Source: Runella sp. MFBS21
Lineage (GTDB): Bacteria > Bacteroidota > Bacteroidia > Cytophagales > Spirosomataceae
Direction: 5' to 3'
NCBI RefSeq assembly: GCF_029433105.1
Contig: NZ_JARNTW010000001.1
Span: 682,001-746,000, forward strand
Length of the DNA: 64,000 nt
Below are positions 6,856 to 16,539 of the stretch, one piece after another; the stretch's first letter is position 1, and each line of letters begins with the position of its first letter. The translations under genes were made by a program, and so were the position numbers. The notes beneath the pieces are model-generated. The model was given only the letters and a program-made list of their open reading frames with translations, was not told where the DNA came from and did no database searches.

Positions 6856-8832
6856 ATGATGAAGCTTGCCGCTATAAAAGGAAGAAATCGAGTGATTATC
6901 GAACGTGTAACTCCCGAATTAGACGGAGGGCGTTTTTTTATCAAGTCTGTACCTCAAGAAACCATTCCGGTCAAAGCCGACATCTTTTGCGATGGTCATG
7001 ATAAAACAGCTGCTCGACTTCTTTACAAACATCAATCCGAAAATAAATGGAGTGAGGTACCGATGCGCCTCATCAATAATGACCGCTGGCAGGCGGAGTT
7101 TATTGCCCAAAAAGAAGGATTTTATCATTATACCATCGAAGCTTGGGTAGACCATTTGGCGTCTTGGGAGCATGAGATTACGCTCAAAATTAGAGATGCC
7201 CAGCATGTAAGTAGTGAATTGCTAGTAGGGGCTAATTTGCTTGAGCGGGCCGCCGCTCACGCACCCCAAGAAGATAAAAAGGCAATATTAGAAGTAGTAA
7301 AGATATTTCGGGATGAAAGCCGCTACGATGATGCCGTTATCAATGCTATCAGCGAGCGATTGGTGAAATGGATTGATTTGTATCCCATTCGCGAAAACGT
7401 AAGCCGCTATCATGAGCTCAAGCTTTGGGTAGACCGCCCTAAAGCCGGTTTTTCTACTTGGTATTCTATGTTTCCTCGCTCAGCAGCTAAAGAACCCGGT
7501 CAGCATGGTACTTTTCGAGATGTAATAGATTTACTACCCCGTATTCAACGTATGGGTTTTGATGTACTTTATTTGACCCCTATTCACCCCATTGGAAATC
7601 AGTTTCGAAAAGGAAAAAACAACAACGTGCTATGCCAACCCGGCGAGCCGGGGGTGCCTTACGGGATTGGTTCTGAATTGGGAGGGCATGATGCGATTCA
7701 TCCGGAATTGGGCACCTTAGAGGATTTTAAGACATTGATTGAAGCGTGTAAGGCTCATGGGATGGAAATTGCGATGGATTTGGCCATACAGTGCTCGCCC
7801 GACCACCCTTGGGCTAAAGAGCATCCTGAGTGGTTCAAAATTCGGCCTGATGGCACTATTCAGTATGCCGAAAATCCTCCCAAAAAATACCAAGACATCT
7901 ATCCTATTAATTTTGAAACCGAAGCTTGGCAGAGCTTGTGGGAAGAACTTAAACGCATTATTTTCTTGTGGGCGGAGTGGGGTGTTCGCATCATTCGGGT
8001 AGACAATCCTCACACCAAAGCCTTTGCGTTTTGGGAGTGGGTCATTGCCGAAACCAAACAAACATATCCAGATATGTTGTTTTTGGCTGAGGCTTTTACG
8101 CGGCCCAAAGTCATGCAGCAGCTTGCCAAAGGAGGATATAGCCAATCTTATACTTATTTTACTTGGCGCAATACCAAAGCGGAGCTAACAGAATACATGA
8201 CGGAGCTGACGCAGGAAGAAATGCGCTACTATTTTAGACCTAATTTTTGGCCTAATACCCACGACATCAATCCTCCACTTCTCCAAACAGGACATGAACC
8301 TAACTTCTTGATTCGCTACTTTTTAGCAGCTACGCTGTCTTCTAATTACGGTATCTTTGGGCCAACATTTGAATACATGGTGCACGAAGCATTTCCGGGA
8401 AAAGAAGAGTATTGGAACTCCGAGAAATATGAAATCAAACACTGGGATTGGGAGCAAACCAATAAACTTATTTACGTAATTACGCAAGTGAATCGCGCCC
8501 GAAAGGAGAATGCGGCGTTGCAGCATACCAACAACATTACCTTTTGTGAGGTTTATGATGAGCAGCTTATGGCTTACCTCAAGATTCAGGGCGACAATCA
8601 AATCCTGTGCGTGGTGAATTTAGATGGATACAATCGCCGGGGTCACATGATTAAGATTCCTATCCAAAAAATAGATAAAGCAGGTTGGGAAGAATACATC
8701 GTACATGATTTGTTGACAGACTCTAAATATGTATGGAAAGGTGAAATGAATTATGTCGAATTAGATCCCTATTTCTTGCCCTTTCATTTGTTTAGAATTG
8801 AGGAGGTGGAGGCAAAGGAGGTTGGCGTTTAG
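6856..8832 (+). CDS. glgE: Alpha-1,4-glucan:maltose-1-phosphate maltosyltransferase
   Basis: GlgE transfers maltose from maltose-1-phosphate onto alpha-1,4-glucans, building glycogen-like polymer. The 658 residues match the family length. The N-terminal immunoglobulin-like and helical domain (1-200) carries FFIKSVPQETIPVKADIF. The GH13-type barrel shows D383 as the likely nucleophile (VRIIRVDNPHT), E412 as the likely acid/base (LFLAEAFTRP) and the later Asp in PNTHDINPP. Tandem start codons occur at 6856 and 6859. No treS, pep2 or glgB is nearby, so the maltose-1-phosphate source must be encoded elsewhere. A terminator overlaps its stop codon. Confidence 0.93.
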   Translation: MMKLAAIKGRNRVIIERVTPELDGGRFFIKSVPQETIPVKADIFCDGHDKTAARLLYKHQSENKWSEVPMRLINNDRWQAEFIAQKEGFYHYTIEAWVDHLASWEHEITLKIRDAQHVSSELLVGANLLERAAAHAPQEDKKAILEVVKIFRDESRYDDAVINAISERLVKWIDLYPIRENVSRYHELKLWVDRPKAGFSTWYSMFPRSAAKEPGQHGTFRDVIDLLPRIQRMGFDVLYLTPIHPIGNQFRKGKNNNVLCQPGEPGVPYGIGSELGGHDAIHPELGTLEDFKTLIEACKAHGMEIAMDLAIQCSPDHPWAKEHPEWFKIRPDGTIQYAENPPKKYQDIYPINFETEAWQSLWEELKRIIFLWAEWGVRIIRVDNPHTKAFAFWEWVIAETKQTYPDMLFLAEAFTRPKVMQQLAKGGYSQSYTYFTWRNTKAELTEYMTELTQEEMRYYFRPNFWPNTHDINPPLLQTGHEPNFLIRYFLAATLSSNYGIFGPTFEYMVHEAFPGKEEYWNSEKYEIKHWDWEQTNKLIYVITQVNRARKENAALQHTNNITFCEVYDEQLMAYLKIQGDNQILCVVNLDGYNRRGHMIKIPIQKIDKAGWEEYIVHDLLTDSKYVWKGEMNYVELDPYFLPFHLFRIEEVEAKEVGV

Positions 8833-8844
8833 CCAACCTTTTTT
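8818..8844 (+). terminator. Terminator overlapping the glgE stop codon
   Basis: GGTTGGC and GCCAACC form a 7-bp stem around GTTTA, followed by six T. The TAG stop at 8830-8832 lies in the loop and at the base of the stem. It also sits just beyond the 3' end of the convergent gene at 8851. Confidence 0.85.
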
Positions 8845-8850
8845 ATCTCT

Positions 8851-9075
8851 TTACCATCCCAAAATCTCAACCGCCGCATAAAGCACTAGCACAATACCGA
8901 GACTTGTAAGGCCATACATGATACCATTGAAAGAGGTATCGTGCATGTATAAGATGTACTGAATCAAAAACCCAAGCCCTAGGGTAGCTACTCCCACGCC
9001 TCCCACAATCAGCCCCCTTTGGCGTCTTTTGGCAAAATGTGTCTCTTTCTCTTCGGTAGAATTTGGTTGATTCAT
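8851..9075 (-). CDS. Small two-helix membrane protein
   Basis: This 74-residue protein has a charged N-terminus (about residues 1-20), then two hydrophobic helices at about 22-43 (LIVGGVGVATLGLGFLIQYI) and 50-71. It has no recognisable domain. It converges with glgE. The gene upstream on the same strand is a GT9 glycosyltransferase 110 nt away, so it may be transcribed alone. Function unknown. Confidence 0.72.
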   Translation of the reverse strand: MNQPNSTEEKETHFAKRRQRGLIVGGVGVATLGLGFLIQYILYMHDTSFNGIMYGLTSLGIVLVLYAAVEILGW

Positions 9076-9185
9076 TGCATGAAAAGGTTTAGAAAAATCA
9101 AATTAAATCTTTTTATAGTTCAAATAAAATGATTTTTATCAACCCTCACAACCACATTTAGCGCCCTGTAAGTTATAAAATCGGC

Positions 9186-10385
9186 TCAATGATGAGATAA
9201 ATTCAATGTTTGAACCCAATCCATGGCTCGTGTCAGAACATCTGTGTCAAAAGCTTCTACGTACTGACTCACAAAACCGGGTCGCTCGATGCTGAGATTT
9301 TTACTAAACACATGGTTGTGAAAAATCAATATCGGAAAATTGGAAAGAGGAAAAAACTGCAAACCTGTTCCATTATAAAAAAACGAAACAGTAGGGCAGT
9401 AAATAGAACACAGATGTGCTGGTAAGGATTCTAGTGTGAAAGCAATCGCCGCTTTTTGCGATAGGGAGGCTAATTCGTTGAGATTTAGTTGAGCCACTGC
9501 GTCATATACCCGCTCCTGATATGTCGGATAAGCCATTTTTATTTGCTGGAGTAATTCTTTGGTTTGATTTTGCTGCCCACACCCAATCAGCAGCCCCTGT
9601 TGTTGACGAAGAATCTTGCCCGCAAGTTCGATCCAAAAATCATTAGGAAGAAATCGACTAGCCGCGCCACTTTCGGGGCATAGTAGTATATACGGTTGTG
9701 CTTGGTTCAAAAATGGGAGTTTTTGGACCAAAGTTTGAGAGGCTTTTTCGGGAAAGTTGAAGTAAGGATTTATATCTGCCAAAGTAGCGTTGATGCCTAC
9801 TGCCCCCAAAACATCTAACAGTAACTCTAAATGATGAAACTCTCGATCAGGTAAAAAAAACTCTTCATCTAGCAGTCCTCCTAAACCGCGCGTACCAAAA
9901 CCTACGGCTTTTTGAACTTGGAGAAAAGGCAACAAAAACAAAAACGGAGAATCAGAAAATCTTAAATCTATAAAAGCACTATAAGTCTCATTTTTTAACG
10001 CCTTAATCGCGCTACGAGTTGTACGGATATGGTCGCGCCACTTAGCGGTTTTACTGATGTTGCGTCGATTGGTATTGGCATGGTTGAGATGAATAATCCT
10101 TCGGATGCAGGGGTTGTTCACTAAAATAGGATCGCACCAATCACCCACAACTACGTCGATAGTACATTTATGGTATGCTTTTTGAATAAACGGAAAAAGA
10201 TACGACATCGTGAGCGCATCTCCCAAGTGCCCCGACATAAGTATCAAAAAACGAGGAGAGTCAACTTTGGGCCTAGAGCGTCGTTTATAGAAAAGTTGAG
10301 CATAAATATCCACCAATGAATCCATTAGCCAAAGCGGATAGCTTAAACGGCGAGGGGCACAGTACTTACGAGATTTACCAATCAT
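9186..10385 (-). CDS. Glycosyltransferase family 9 (heptosyltransferase-like) protein
   Basis: This 399-residue protein shows the GT9 two-Rossmann layout. Near the N-terminus is LILMSGHLGDALTMSYLFPF, the usual G-x-x-GD site. The C-terminal half has YILLCPESGAASRFLPNDFW and TLESLPAHLCSIYCPTVSF, corresponding to the nucleotide-sugar region. It is clearly paralogous to the plus-strand protein at 11553 (shared FYKRR, GHLGDALT, GLGGLLD, EFHH). GT9 enzymes add sugars to lipopolysaccharide core or related surface glycans. The acceptor here is unknown. It is divergent from the DUF5672 gene. Confidence 0.82.
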   Translation of the reverse strand: MIGKSRKYCAPRRLSYPLWLMDSLVDIYAQLFYKRRSRPKVDSPRFLILMSGHLGDALTMSYLFPFIQKAYHKCTIDVVVGDWCDPILVNNPCIRRIIHLNHANTNRRNISKTAKWRDHIRTTRSAIKALKNETYSAFIDLRFSDSPFLFLLPFLQVQKAVGFGTRGLGGLLDEEFFLPDREFHHLELLLDVLGAVGINATLADINPYFNFPEKASQTLVQKLPFLNQAQPYILLCPESGAASRFLPNDFWIELAGKILRQQQGLLIGCGQQNQTKELLQQIKMAYPTYQERVYDAVAQLNLNELASLSQKAAIAFTLESLPAHLCSIYCPTVSFFYNGTGLQFFPLSNFPILIFHNHVFSKNLSIERPGFVSQYVEAFDTDVLTRAMDWVQTLNLSHH

Positions 10386-10645
10386 TGTTTTTAAAAACGC
10401 ACCAAGGCGTTTGTAATAAATTTATATATAAATAAAATCTGCTGGCACGATAGGGACTTCAAATTAGAGCAAATCAACCGCGTTGTAAAATTAGCAATAG
10501 GGCAAATATATCATGATAGAAAGATAGAAAACCTTAAAAGTCTAAGGATGTATTTCTTCAAAAGCACATTCAAATAGACTAGTATTCTGTCTAAGCCATA
10601 AGATGTTATAGCAAGCTATATCACAGAGTCAAAGGTATTTTTTTG

Positions 10646-10653
10646 TACCTTTG
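10646..10653 (+). promoter_or_regulatory. Probable -7 promoter element in the 10386-10725 gap
   Basis: TACCTTTG matches the Bacteroidota -7 consensus TAnnTTTG, 72 nt before the DUF5672 start. No good TTG is present 19 nt upstream, so the call is tentative. The rest of the 340-bp divergent gap is AT-rich and shows no gene. Confidence 0.4.
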
Positions 10654-10725
10654 TCCAACATCCTAAGCACAAGAGTTTTTGCATTATACTGTTATGATAA
10701 AACTCTACCATTTTGATAAGAAATT

Positions 10726-11556
10726 ATGCCATTAGCAGCTGTTGTTATTCCAATTTACAAAAATACACTATCAACGTTTGAAAAAGTATCTTTAGAACAA
10801 TGTGTGAAAGTACTAGGCAAACATCCTTTGATAGTGATTAAACCAATCTCATTGGATATCAAAAATATAGAGAAACAGTACCCTCAACTAAGCGTTGAAA
10901 CTTTCGACGATAGTTATTTTAAGTCTGTTCATACCTATAATCGTTTGATGTTAGCTCCAGAATTTTATCAACGTTTTCTGGACTATAAGTATATGTTGAT
11001 ATATCAGTTAGATGCATTTGTGTTTAAGGATGAGTTGGTATATTGGTGCAATGAGGGGTATGACTATATTGGCGCACCTTGGCGGATAGAGCGGGAGTTT
11101 TCGTCGGGTTGGGATTATGCTTATTTTTTATTAAAAAAGAAATTGGCGATTTGGCTAAAATTGAGCAGCAAAAACGAGGTCAATGAGGTAATTCCTTATG
11201 ACGTAGTTTTGAAGTTTAGTGTGGGAAACGGGGGCTTTTCGCTTCGCAAAACCCAAAAGCTATTAGATATAGTACTAACCCATCAATCCAAAATCGAAGA
11301 GTACCTTTCTCATTCTAGCAATTTTTATAATGAGGATATGTTCTTTTGTATCGAAATGAATAGGTATTATCCTCGTTTGCGGATTCCTGATTGGCGCACA
11401 GCTCTTCGTTTTTCGGCAGAGCATTTGCCCCAAAAAGCCGTAAAACTCAACGGCGGCTTACCTTTTGGGTGCCATGCGTGGGATATCTATGAGACAGAAT
11501 TTTGGAAAAAAGAAATAGCCAAGTTTGGTTATGAGTTGAGTGAAAAAACAATATGA
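10726..11556 (+). CDS. DUF5672 family protein, probable glycosyltransferase-like
   Basis: This 276-residue protein begins PLAAVVIPIYKNTLSTFEKV and contains YMLIYQLDAFVFKDELVYWC and YDYIGAPWR, followed by VGNGGFSLRKTQKLL and NEDMFFC. These are the conserved blocks I associate with DUF5672, whose VIPIYK start and Asp-containing QLDAFVF motif suggest a GT-A-like sugar transferase. The stop overlaps the start of the following GT9 gene by 4 nt (ATGA), so the two are coupled and likely act on the same surface glycan. The enzymatic activity is inferred. Confidence 0.8.
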   Translation: MPLAAVVIPIYKNTLSTFEKVSLEQCVKVLGKHPLIVIKPISLDIKNIEKQYPQLSVETFDDSYFKSVHTYNRLMLAPEFYQRFLDYKYMLIYQLDAFVFKDELVYWCNEGYDYIGAPWRIEREFSSGWDYAYFLLKKKLAIWLKLSSKNEVNEVIPYDVVLKFSVGNGGFSLRKTQKLLDIVLTHQSKIEEYLSHSSNFYNEDMFFCIEMNRYYPRLRIPDWRTALRFSAEHLPQKAVKLNGGLPFGCHAWDIYETEFWKKEIAKFGYELSEKTI

Positions 11557-12755
11557 AGTTTTTAAAACGCAAATATTCTGGTACCCCCCGTGAAACCCTG
11601 CCTATGAGGGTTATCGATTTTTTTGTAGATTTATATGCAAGTGCCTTCTACAAACGTCGGAAACTACCAGAAGTGTCAGTCGAAGCTCCAAAGATTTTAA
11701 TTGCTTCTTTAGGGCATCTGGGAGACGCCCTTACTACTACTTATTTGTTTCCCATCATTAAGGCAAAATATCCTAAGGCTCAGATTGATTTATTGGCTCC
11801 TAAATGGTGTCAAGCTATTAATCAGATCAACCCTTACATTAATCAACTCATTACGTTAAATCATTTCCAGACAAACCGCCAAAACATTTCATTTTGGGCC
11901 AAGGTAGTTGATCATTACCGTAGTTTCAAAGAAGCTCTTCCGCTGTTAAAGGCTTCAGAATATGATTATTATATCGACCTAAGGTATTCTAATGCTGTTG
12001 CTCATTTTATTTTACCGTTTATTGAAGTAAAAAAAGCTTATGGATTTAGTCGGAGAGGTTTAGGGGGATTGCTTGATAAAGAATTTGAACTTCCTACTTC
12101 TGAATTTCATCATTTTGATATGTACCTGATGCTCTTAAAAGAAATTGGAGTAGAAGGCGACTTAGCATCGGTAAAGCCCTATTTGTATTTGCCTCCCGAC
12201 TTAACACTCCATAATGTCTTACAAAAAATCCCGTCTATTGGCAGTGAATATTGTTTGGTATTTCCTGAGTCAGGGCATCCACAGCGGCAATTATCCTCGG
12301 CCTATTGGGCGCAAATGTTGACAAGAATATTAGAAGAGAAACCCCTGTCGATTGTGTTTTGTGGACAAACTAGCTTTTCGGCCCAAATCATCTCCCAAAT
12401 CAATACTGCCTATGCTAGCTATTTGGTTGACTCTTCTTCTCAGATCAATATTTATGAGATTGCAGTTTTGGCCAAGAGTGCCTCCTTTGCTATTACTTTG
12501 GATTCGTTTCCTGAGCATCTTTGTTGCGTTTTTTGCCCTACCTTCACTTTTTACAAAAGTGCCGGATATCCTTTCTTTCCTATTGCCAATTTTCCGGTGT
12601 ATTTGAAACACAATCACATACGTAGTGCTGGTCTAAAATTTGCTCGTTCCAATGTATTTGTGGAGTACGCTGAGCCACTCGAAACTTTGGAAGTACAATC
12701 AAAAGTGGTGGGGCAAATTCAAACAATCTTAAAGTCTTCTGTGAGTGAAGCCTAA
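11553..12755 (+). CDS. Glycosyltransferase family 9 (heptosyltransferase-like) protein
   Basis: This 400-residue paralogue of the minus-strand GT9 at 9186 carries LIASLGHLGDALTTTYLFPI near the N-terminus and CLVFPESGHPQRQLSSAYW plus TLDSFPEHLCCVFCPTFTF in the donor-binding half. The start codon overlaps the DUF5672 stop. Two GT9 copies around one DUF5672 gene suggest a small surface-glycan locus formed by duplication and inversion. Donor and acceptor are not deducible. Confidence 0.84.
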   Translation: MKFLKRKYSGTPRETLPMRVIDFFVDLYASAFYKRRKLPEVSVEAPKILIASLGHLGDALTTTYLFPIIKAKYPKAQIDLLAPKWCQAINQINPYINQLITLNHFQTNRQNISFWAKVVDHYRSFKEALPLLKASEYDYYIDLRYSNAVAHFILPFIEVKKAYGFSRRGLGGLLDKEFELPTSEFHHFDMYLMLLKEIGVEGDLASVKPYLYLPPDLTLHNVLQKIPSIGSEYCLVFPESGHPQRQLSSAYWAQMLTRILEEKPLSIVFCGQTSFSAQIISQINTAYASYLVDSSSQINIYEIAVLAKSASFAITLDSFPEHLCCVFCPTFTFYKSAGYPFFPIANFPVYLKHNHIRSAGLKFARSNVFVEYAEPLETLEVQSKVVGQIQTILKSSVSEA

Positions 12756-12956
12756 AAAGACGGCTAAGATTGTTGGAATTTTGAGATGATAGGGGTTGAA
12801 ATCTTTTAAAAACCCAAAGAATTTGCCGCAATTGGCCGTTTTTTCTCCAAAATGTATAATTATTAGTAGAAAAAAGTTGTTCGGCCTCTGAATTGTCATT
12901 TTTATAATCTATTTTTGCGGCAAATTTATGAATCACTATAAACTTAACAACATAAT

Positions 12957-14534
12957 ATGGTAGCTGTAAGACCGGATGAGGTTTCGGCGATACTTCGGGA
13001 GCAATTGGCCGGTGCTAAGACCGAAGCTCAACTCGAAGAAGTAGGTACAGTGCTGCAAGTAGGTGACGGGGTAGCTCGTATCTACGGCTTAACAAAAGTA
13101 CAAGCAGGGGAGTTGCTCGTTTTTGAAAATGGCCTAAAGGCACTCGCACTTAACCTCGAGGAAGACAATGTCGGAGCGGTATTGCTCGGCGAGTCAACCG
13201 AAATCAAAGAAGGTGATACCGTAAAACGTACTGGCGAAATCGCCTCTGTAAAAGTAGGCGAAGGAATCGTAGGACGTGTAGTAAACACATTGGCTGAGCC
13301 TATCGATGGTGCAGGCCCAATCTTAGGCGAAACCTTTGAAATGCCACTTGAGCGTAAAGCGCCAGGGGTAATTTATCGCCAGCCTGTAACCGAGCCTCTT
13401 CAAACAGGTATCAAATCAATCGATGCCATGATTCCTATCGGACGTGGCCAACGTGAGCTTGTAATCGGTGACCGTCAAACTGGTAAAACGGCAGTTTGTA
13501 TCGATACTATCATTAACCAAAAAGAGTTTTACGATAAAGGAGAGCCTGTATATTGTATCTACGTAGCTTGTGGTCAGAAAGCCTCAACCGTAAAACAAGT
13601 AGAAGCTACCCTTCGTAGATATGGTGCAATGGACTACACTGTCATCGTATCAGCTGCTGCTTCTGACCCATCTCCAATGCAATTCTTTGCGCCATTTACT
13701 GGTGCGGCTATTGGTGAGTATTTCCGCGATACGGGCCGTCCTGCTTTGGTAGTTTATGATGATTTGTCAAAACAAGCCGTAGCTTACCGTGAAGTATCTC
13801 TACTCCTTCGCCGCCCTCCAGGACGTGAAGCTTACCCTGGAGACGTATTTTACCTCCACAGCCGTTTGTTGGAACGTGCAGCCAAAGTAACTTCGTCTGA
13901 CGAAATTGCTAAAAATATGAATGACTTGCCACCTTCGTTGAAAGACAAAGTAAAAGGCGGTGGTTCATTGACCGCTCTTCCAATCATTGAAACTCAAGCG
14001 GGTGACGTTTCGGCTTATATTCCTACCAACGTAATCTCGATTACTGACGGTCAGATATTCCTTGAGTCAAACTTGTTTAACTCAGGTATTCGTCCAGCTA
14101 TCAACGTAGGTATCTCGGTATCGCGCGTGGGAGGTAATGCCCAAATCAAATCAATGAAAAAAGTAGCGGGTACTTTGAAGCTTGACCAAGCTCAGTTCCG
14201 CGAATTGGAAGCGTTTGCCAAATTTGGTTCTGATCTTGATGCTTCTACCAAGCTTACCATTGACCGTGGTCGTCGCAACCAAGAGATTTTGAAACAAGGA
14301 CAATTCTCACCAGTAAGCGTAGGAGAGCAAGTGGCGATTATCTACGCTTCTATCAATGGTGTACTTGATAAAGTAGCTGTATCTAAAGTGAAAGAATTCG
14401 AGACCGAATTTATTCATTTATTGAAAGCTACTCATCCACAAGTATTGACTAGCCTAGCCGCTGGTAAATTGGATGACGCCGTAACTGATACTATCAAAAA
14501 AGTGGGTCGCGAATTGGCCACTAAATACGCATAA
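12957..14534 (+). CDS. atpA: F1 ATP synthase subunit alpha
   Basis: The alpha subunit is the non-catalytic nucleotide-binding partner of beta in the F1 hexamer. At 525 residues it has normal length. Visible marks are the N-terminal [14 protein letters not shown], the P-loop [10 protein letters not shown] and the ATP-synthase signature [14 protein letters not shown]. Unusually, no atpH (delta) or other F0 gene precedes it: upstream is a GT9 gene 200 nt away. A possible -7 element TATTTTTG lies at 12910-12917. A methyltransferase follows after 9 nt and separates it from atpG. Confidence 0.98.
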   Translation: MVAVRPDEVSAILREQLAGAKTEAQLEEVGTVLQVGDGVARIYGLTKVQAGELLVFENGLKALALNLEEDNVGAVLLGESTEIKEGDTVKRTGEIASVKVGEGIVGRVVNTLAEPIDGAGPILGETFEMPLERKAPGVIYRQPVTEPLQTGIKSIDAMIPIGRGQRELVIGDRQTGKTAVCIDTIINQKEFYDKGEPVYCIYVACGQKASTVKQVEATLRRYGAMDYTVIVSAAASDPSPMQFFAPFTGAAIGEYFRDTGRPALVVYDDLSKQAVAYREVSLLLRRPPGREAYPGDVFYLHSRLLERAAKVTSSDEIAKNMNDLPPSLKDKVKGGGSLTALPIIETQAGDVSAYIPTNVISITDGQIFLESNLFNSGIRPAINVGISVSRVGGNAQIKSMKKVAGTLKLDQAQFRELEAFAKFGSDLDASTKLTIDRGRRNQEILKQGQFSPVSVGEQVAIIYASINGVLDKVAVSKVKEFETEFIHLLKATHPQVLTSLAAGKLDDAVTDTIKKVGRELATKYA

Positions 14535-14543
14535 TCGCCTCGA

Positions 14544-15461
14544 ATGTCGCGCATTAAAGAAATCGTTAAGGCTACGCCCCTTATTGGGGACGTAGCCCGA
14601 TTTATTGGCAAGTACCGCACCCGGGTTCCGGCAGGGCATTTTTATAGTCCTATCGTATCGGTTGAAGAAGTACGCAGAAGAGAAAGTCAAATTTATCCCG
14701 AACCGCCTCGAACCCTCCCCGGTATCGACTTGAGAGAAGAGGCACAGGTGGAGTTGATGAAAACTTTTGCAAAATCTTATTACCCTTCCGTTCCATTTAC
14801 GGATGAGCCACAAGAAGGGTTTCGGTATTATTTTGTCAATAAATATTTTATTCACGCTGATGCTACTACGCTTCATTGTATGATGCGGCATTTCCGTCCT
14901 CAGCAAATCATTGAAGCGGGGTCTGGGTTTTCGTCGGCAGTGATGCTAGATACCAACGAACGGTTTCTGAATCAAAGCGTTAAATTCACTTTTATTGAGC
15001 CTTATCCTGGCAGGCTGTACTCGCTACTGACACCTGCCGACCACAAGCAGACTACTATCTTTGAGAAAACTTTACAGGATATTCCCGTAGAATATTTCGA
15101 GCAACTTCAGGCAAATGATATTTTGTTCATTGATTCTACGCACGTCTCCAAAACGGGAAGCGATGTGAACTATTTCTTATTTGAAATTTTTCCGCGTCTC
15201 AAGCCCGGCGTGATTGTTCACGTACATGATGTGTTTTATCCGTTTGAGTATCCCAAGGCATGGGTGATTGACGGCAATGGTCGTTTTGGATGGAATGAGG
15301 CTTATATATTAAGGGCTTTCCTTATGTACCAAGATAAGTTTGAGATATTGTTTCACAACGATTTTCTACAGACTTTTCACGCAGATTGGCTTTCCAAACA
15401 CATGCCTACTTACGCTACACGCGGTCGTGGGTCAAGTATTTGGTTAAAAAAAGTCAGCTAA
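14544..15461 (+). CDS. Class I SAM-dependent methyltransferase (Methyltransf_24-like) between atpA and atpG
   Basis: This 305-residue protein has the SAM-binding motif IIEAGSGFSSAVMLDT at about 120-135, TFIEPYPGRL as the second strand, and ILFIDSTHVSKTGSDVNYF and PGVIVHVHDVFYPFEY further on. These fit the Methyltransf_24 class that often acts on small molecules or glycans. It starts 9 nt after the atpA stop and ends about 100 nt before atpG, so it is almost certainly in the atp transcript. There is no known role for such an enzyme in ATP synthase, so linkage may be incidental. Confidence 0.85.
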   Translation: MSRIKEIVKATPLIGDVARFIGKYRTRVPAGHFYSPIVSVEEVRRRESQIYPEPPRTLPGIDLREEAQVELMKTFAKSYYPSVPFTDEPQEGFRYYFVNKYFIHADATTLHCMMRHFRPQQIIEAGSGFSSAVMLDTNERFLNQSVKFTFIEPYPGRLYSLLTPADHKQTTIFEKTLQDIPVEYFEQLQANDILFIDSTHVSKTGSDVNYFLFEIFPRLKPGVIVHVHDVFYPFEYPKAWVIDGNGRFGWNEAYILRAFLMYQDKFEILFHNDFLQTFHADWLSKHMPTYATRGRGSSIWLKKVS

Positions 15462-15558
15462 AAAAGTTAATCGTTAATTGTTAATAGGGGCCTCCGATTA
15501 ACCATTGACATTTAACTATTAACAACAATCTTTCAACGATTAAGATCGTAATAAAAAA

Positions 15559-16449
15559 ATGGCTTCACTGAAAGAAGTTCGGAATAGAATCACCTCGGTC
15601 AACTCGACCCAACAAATCACGAAGGCCATGAAAATGGTGGCCGCTGCCAAACTTCGTCGCGCTCAAGACGCTATCTTACAGATGCGCCCCTACGCACGTA
15701 AGTTGAGCGAAATGCTTGCGACGGTATCGGCTGCTGCTGAGACTGCCGCTGATAGCCCTTTTAAGCAGGTTCGCACAGTGGAAAAAGTGTTGATAGTAAC
15801 GGTCACTTCTGACCGTGGCCTTTGCGGTGCCTTCAATACCAACGTCATCAAAGCGGCGGTTGCCCTTATCCAAGAAAAATACCCTACTCAAGCCGCTAAA
15901 GGCAATGTAGAGATTTTGGCTTTGGGTAAAAAAGGAGGCGAGGCTTTTGCGCGGAGAGGCTACCAAGTCAATACCAAATTCATGGATGTCTATACTCGTT
16001 TGAGCTTTGGGGTGGTAAAAGAAGCAGCTGAGAGCATCATGACTGATTTCCAAGAAGGAAAGTACGATGCGGTAGAAATCGTTTTTAATGAATTTAAAAA
16101 CGTAGCTACTCAAATCATAAATACGACGCAGTTTTTGCCAATCGTAGCCGATGAAGAGGCTTTGAAAAAAATGCCTACTTCAAAAGTTGACTATATATTT
16201 GAGCCTTCTGAGGAGCAAATCGTACAAGATTTGATTCCTAAAACGCTCAAAATCCAACTATATCGCGCAGTACTAGAGTCTAATGCCTCTGAGCATGGTG
16301 CCCGTATGACCGCGATGGACAAAGCGACCGAAAACGCCCAAGAGCTTATCAAAGCGTTGCGTTTGGAGTACAACCGTTCTCGCCAAGCTGCGATTACGAA
16401 AGAAATTCTCGAAATCGTAGGGGGTGCCGAAGCCTTATCGCAAGGGTAA
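15559..16449 (+). CDS. atpG: F1 ATP synthase subunit gamma
   Basis: The gamma subunit forms the central rotor shaft of F1. The 296-residue protein starts with the conserved SLKEVRNRITSVNSTQQITK and ends with AMDKATENAQELIKALRLEYN followed by RQAAITKEILEIVGGAEAL, the classic C-terminal signature helix. Length is normal. It follows the inserted methyltransferase after 97 nt of GTTAAT-rich sequence. A strong bidirectional terminator ends the unit. Confidence 0.98.
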   Translation: MASLKEVRNRITSVNSTQQITKAMKMVAAAKLRRAQDAILQMRPYARKLSEMLATVSAAAETAADSPFKQVRTVEKVLIVTVTSDRGLCGAFNTNVIKAAVALIQEKYPTQAAKGNVEILALGKKGGEAFARRGYQVNTKFMDVYTRLSFGVVKEAAESIMTDFQEGKYDAVEIVFNEFKNVATQIINTTQFLPIVADEEALKKMPTSKVDYIFEPSEEQIVQDLIPKTLKIQLYRAVLESNASEHGARMTAMDKATENAQELIKALRLEYNRSRQAAITKEILEIVGGAEALSQG

Positions 16450-16468
16450 TCCCCTACGATTTTTTTAT

Positions 16469-16514
16469 ATACCCAAAAAAGCCTGTCTCCACAAAGACAG
16501 GCTTTTTTGGGTAT
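16469..16514. terminator. Bidirectional terminator after atpG
   Basis: A perfect 20-bp inverted repeat (ATACCCAAAAAAGCCTGTCT and its complement) surrounds the loop CCACAA, with A and T runs on either side. It serves atpG on the plus strand and the secreted-protein gene at 16540 on the minus strand. Confidence 0.93.
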
Positions 16515-16539
16515 TAGATGTATTGTTTTACTCTTTATC

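Noticed and set aside
7717-8145. 142-codon minus-strand frame inside glgE
   Set aside because: It is antisense to catalytic GlgE sequence and reads as compositional shadow without any motif.
12580-12936. 118-codon minus-strand frame before atpA
   Set aside because: Most of it overlaps the 3' end of the GT9 gene in antisense and it carries no recognisable features.
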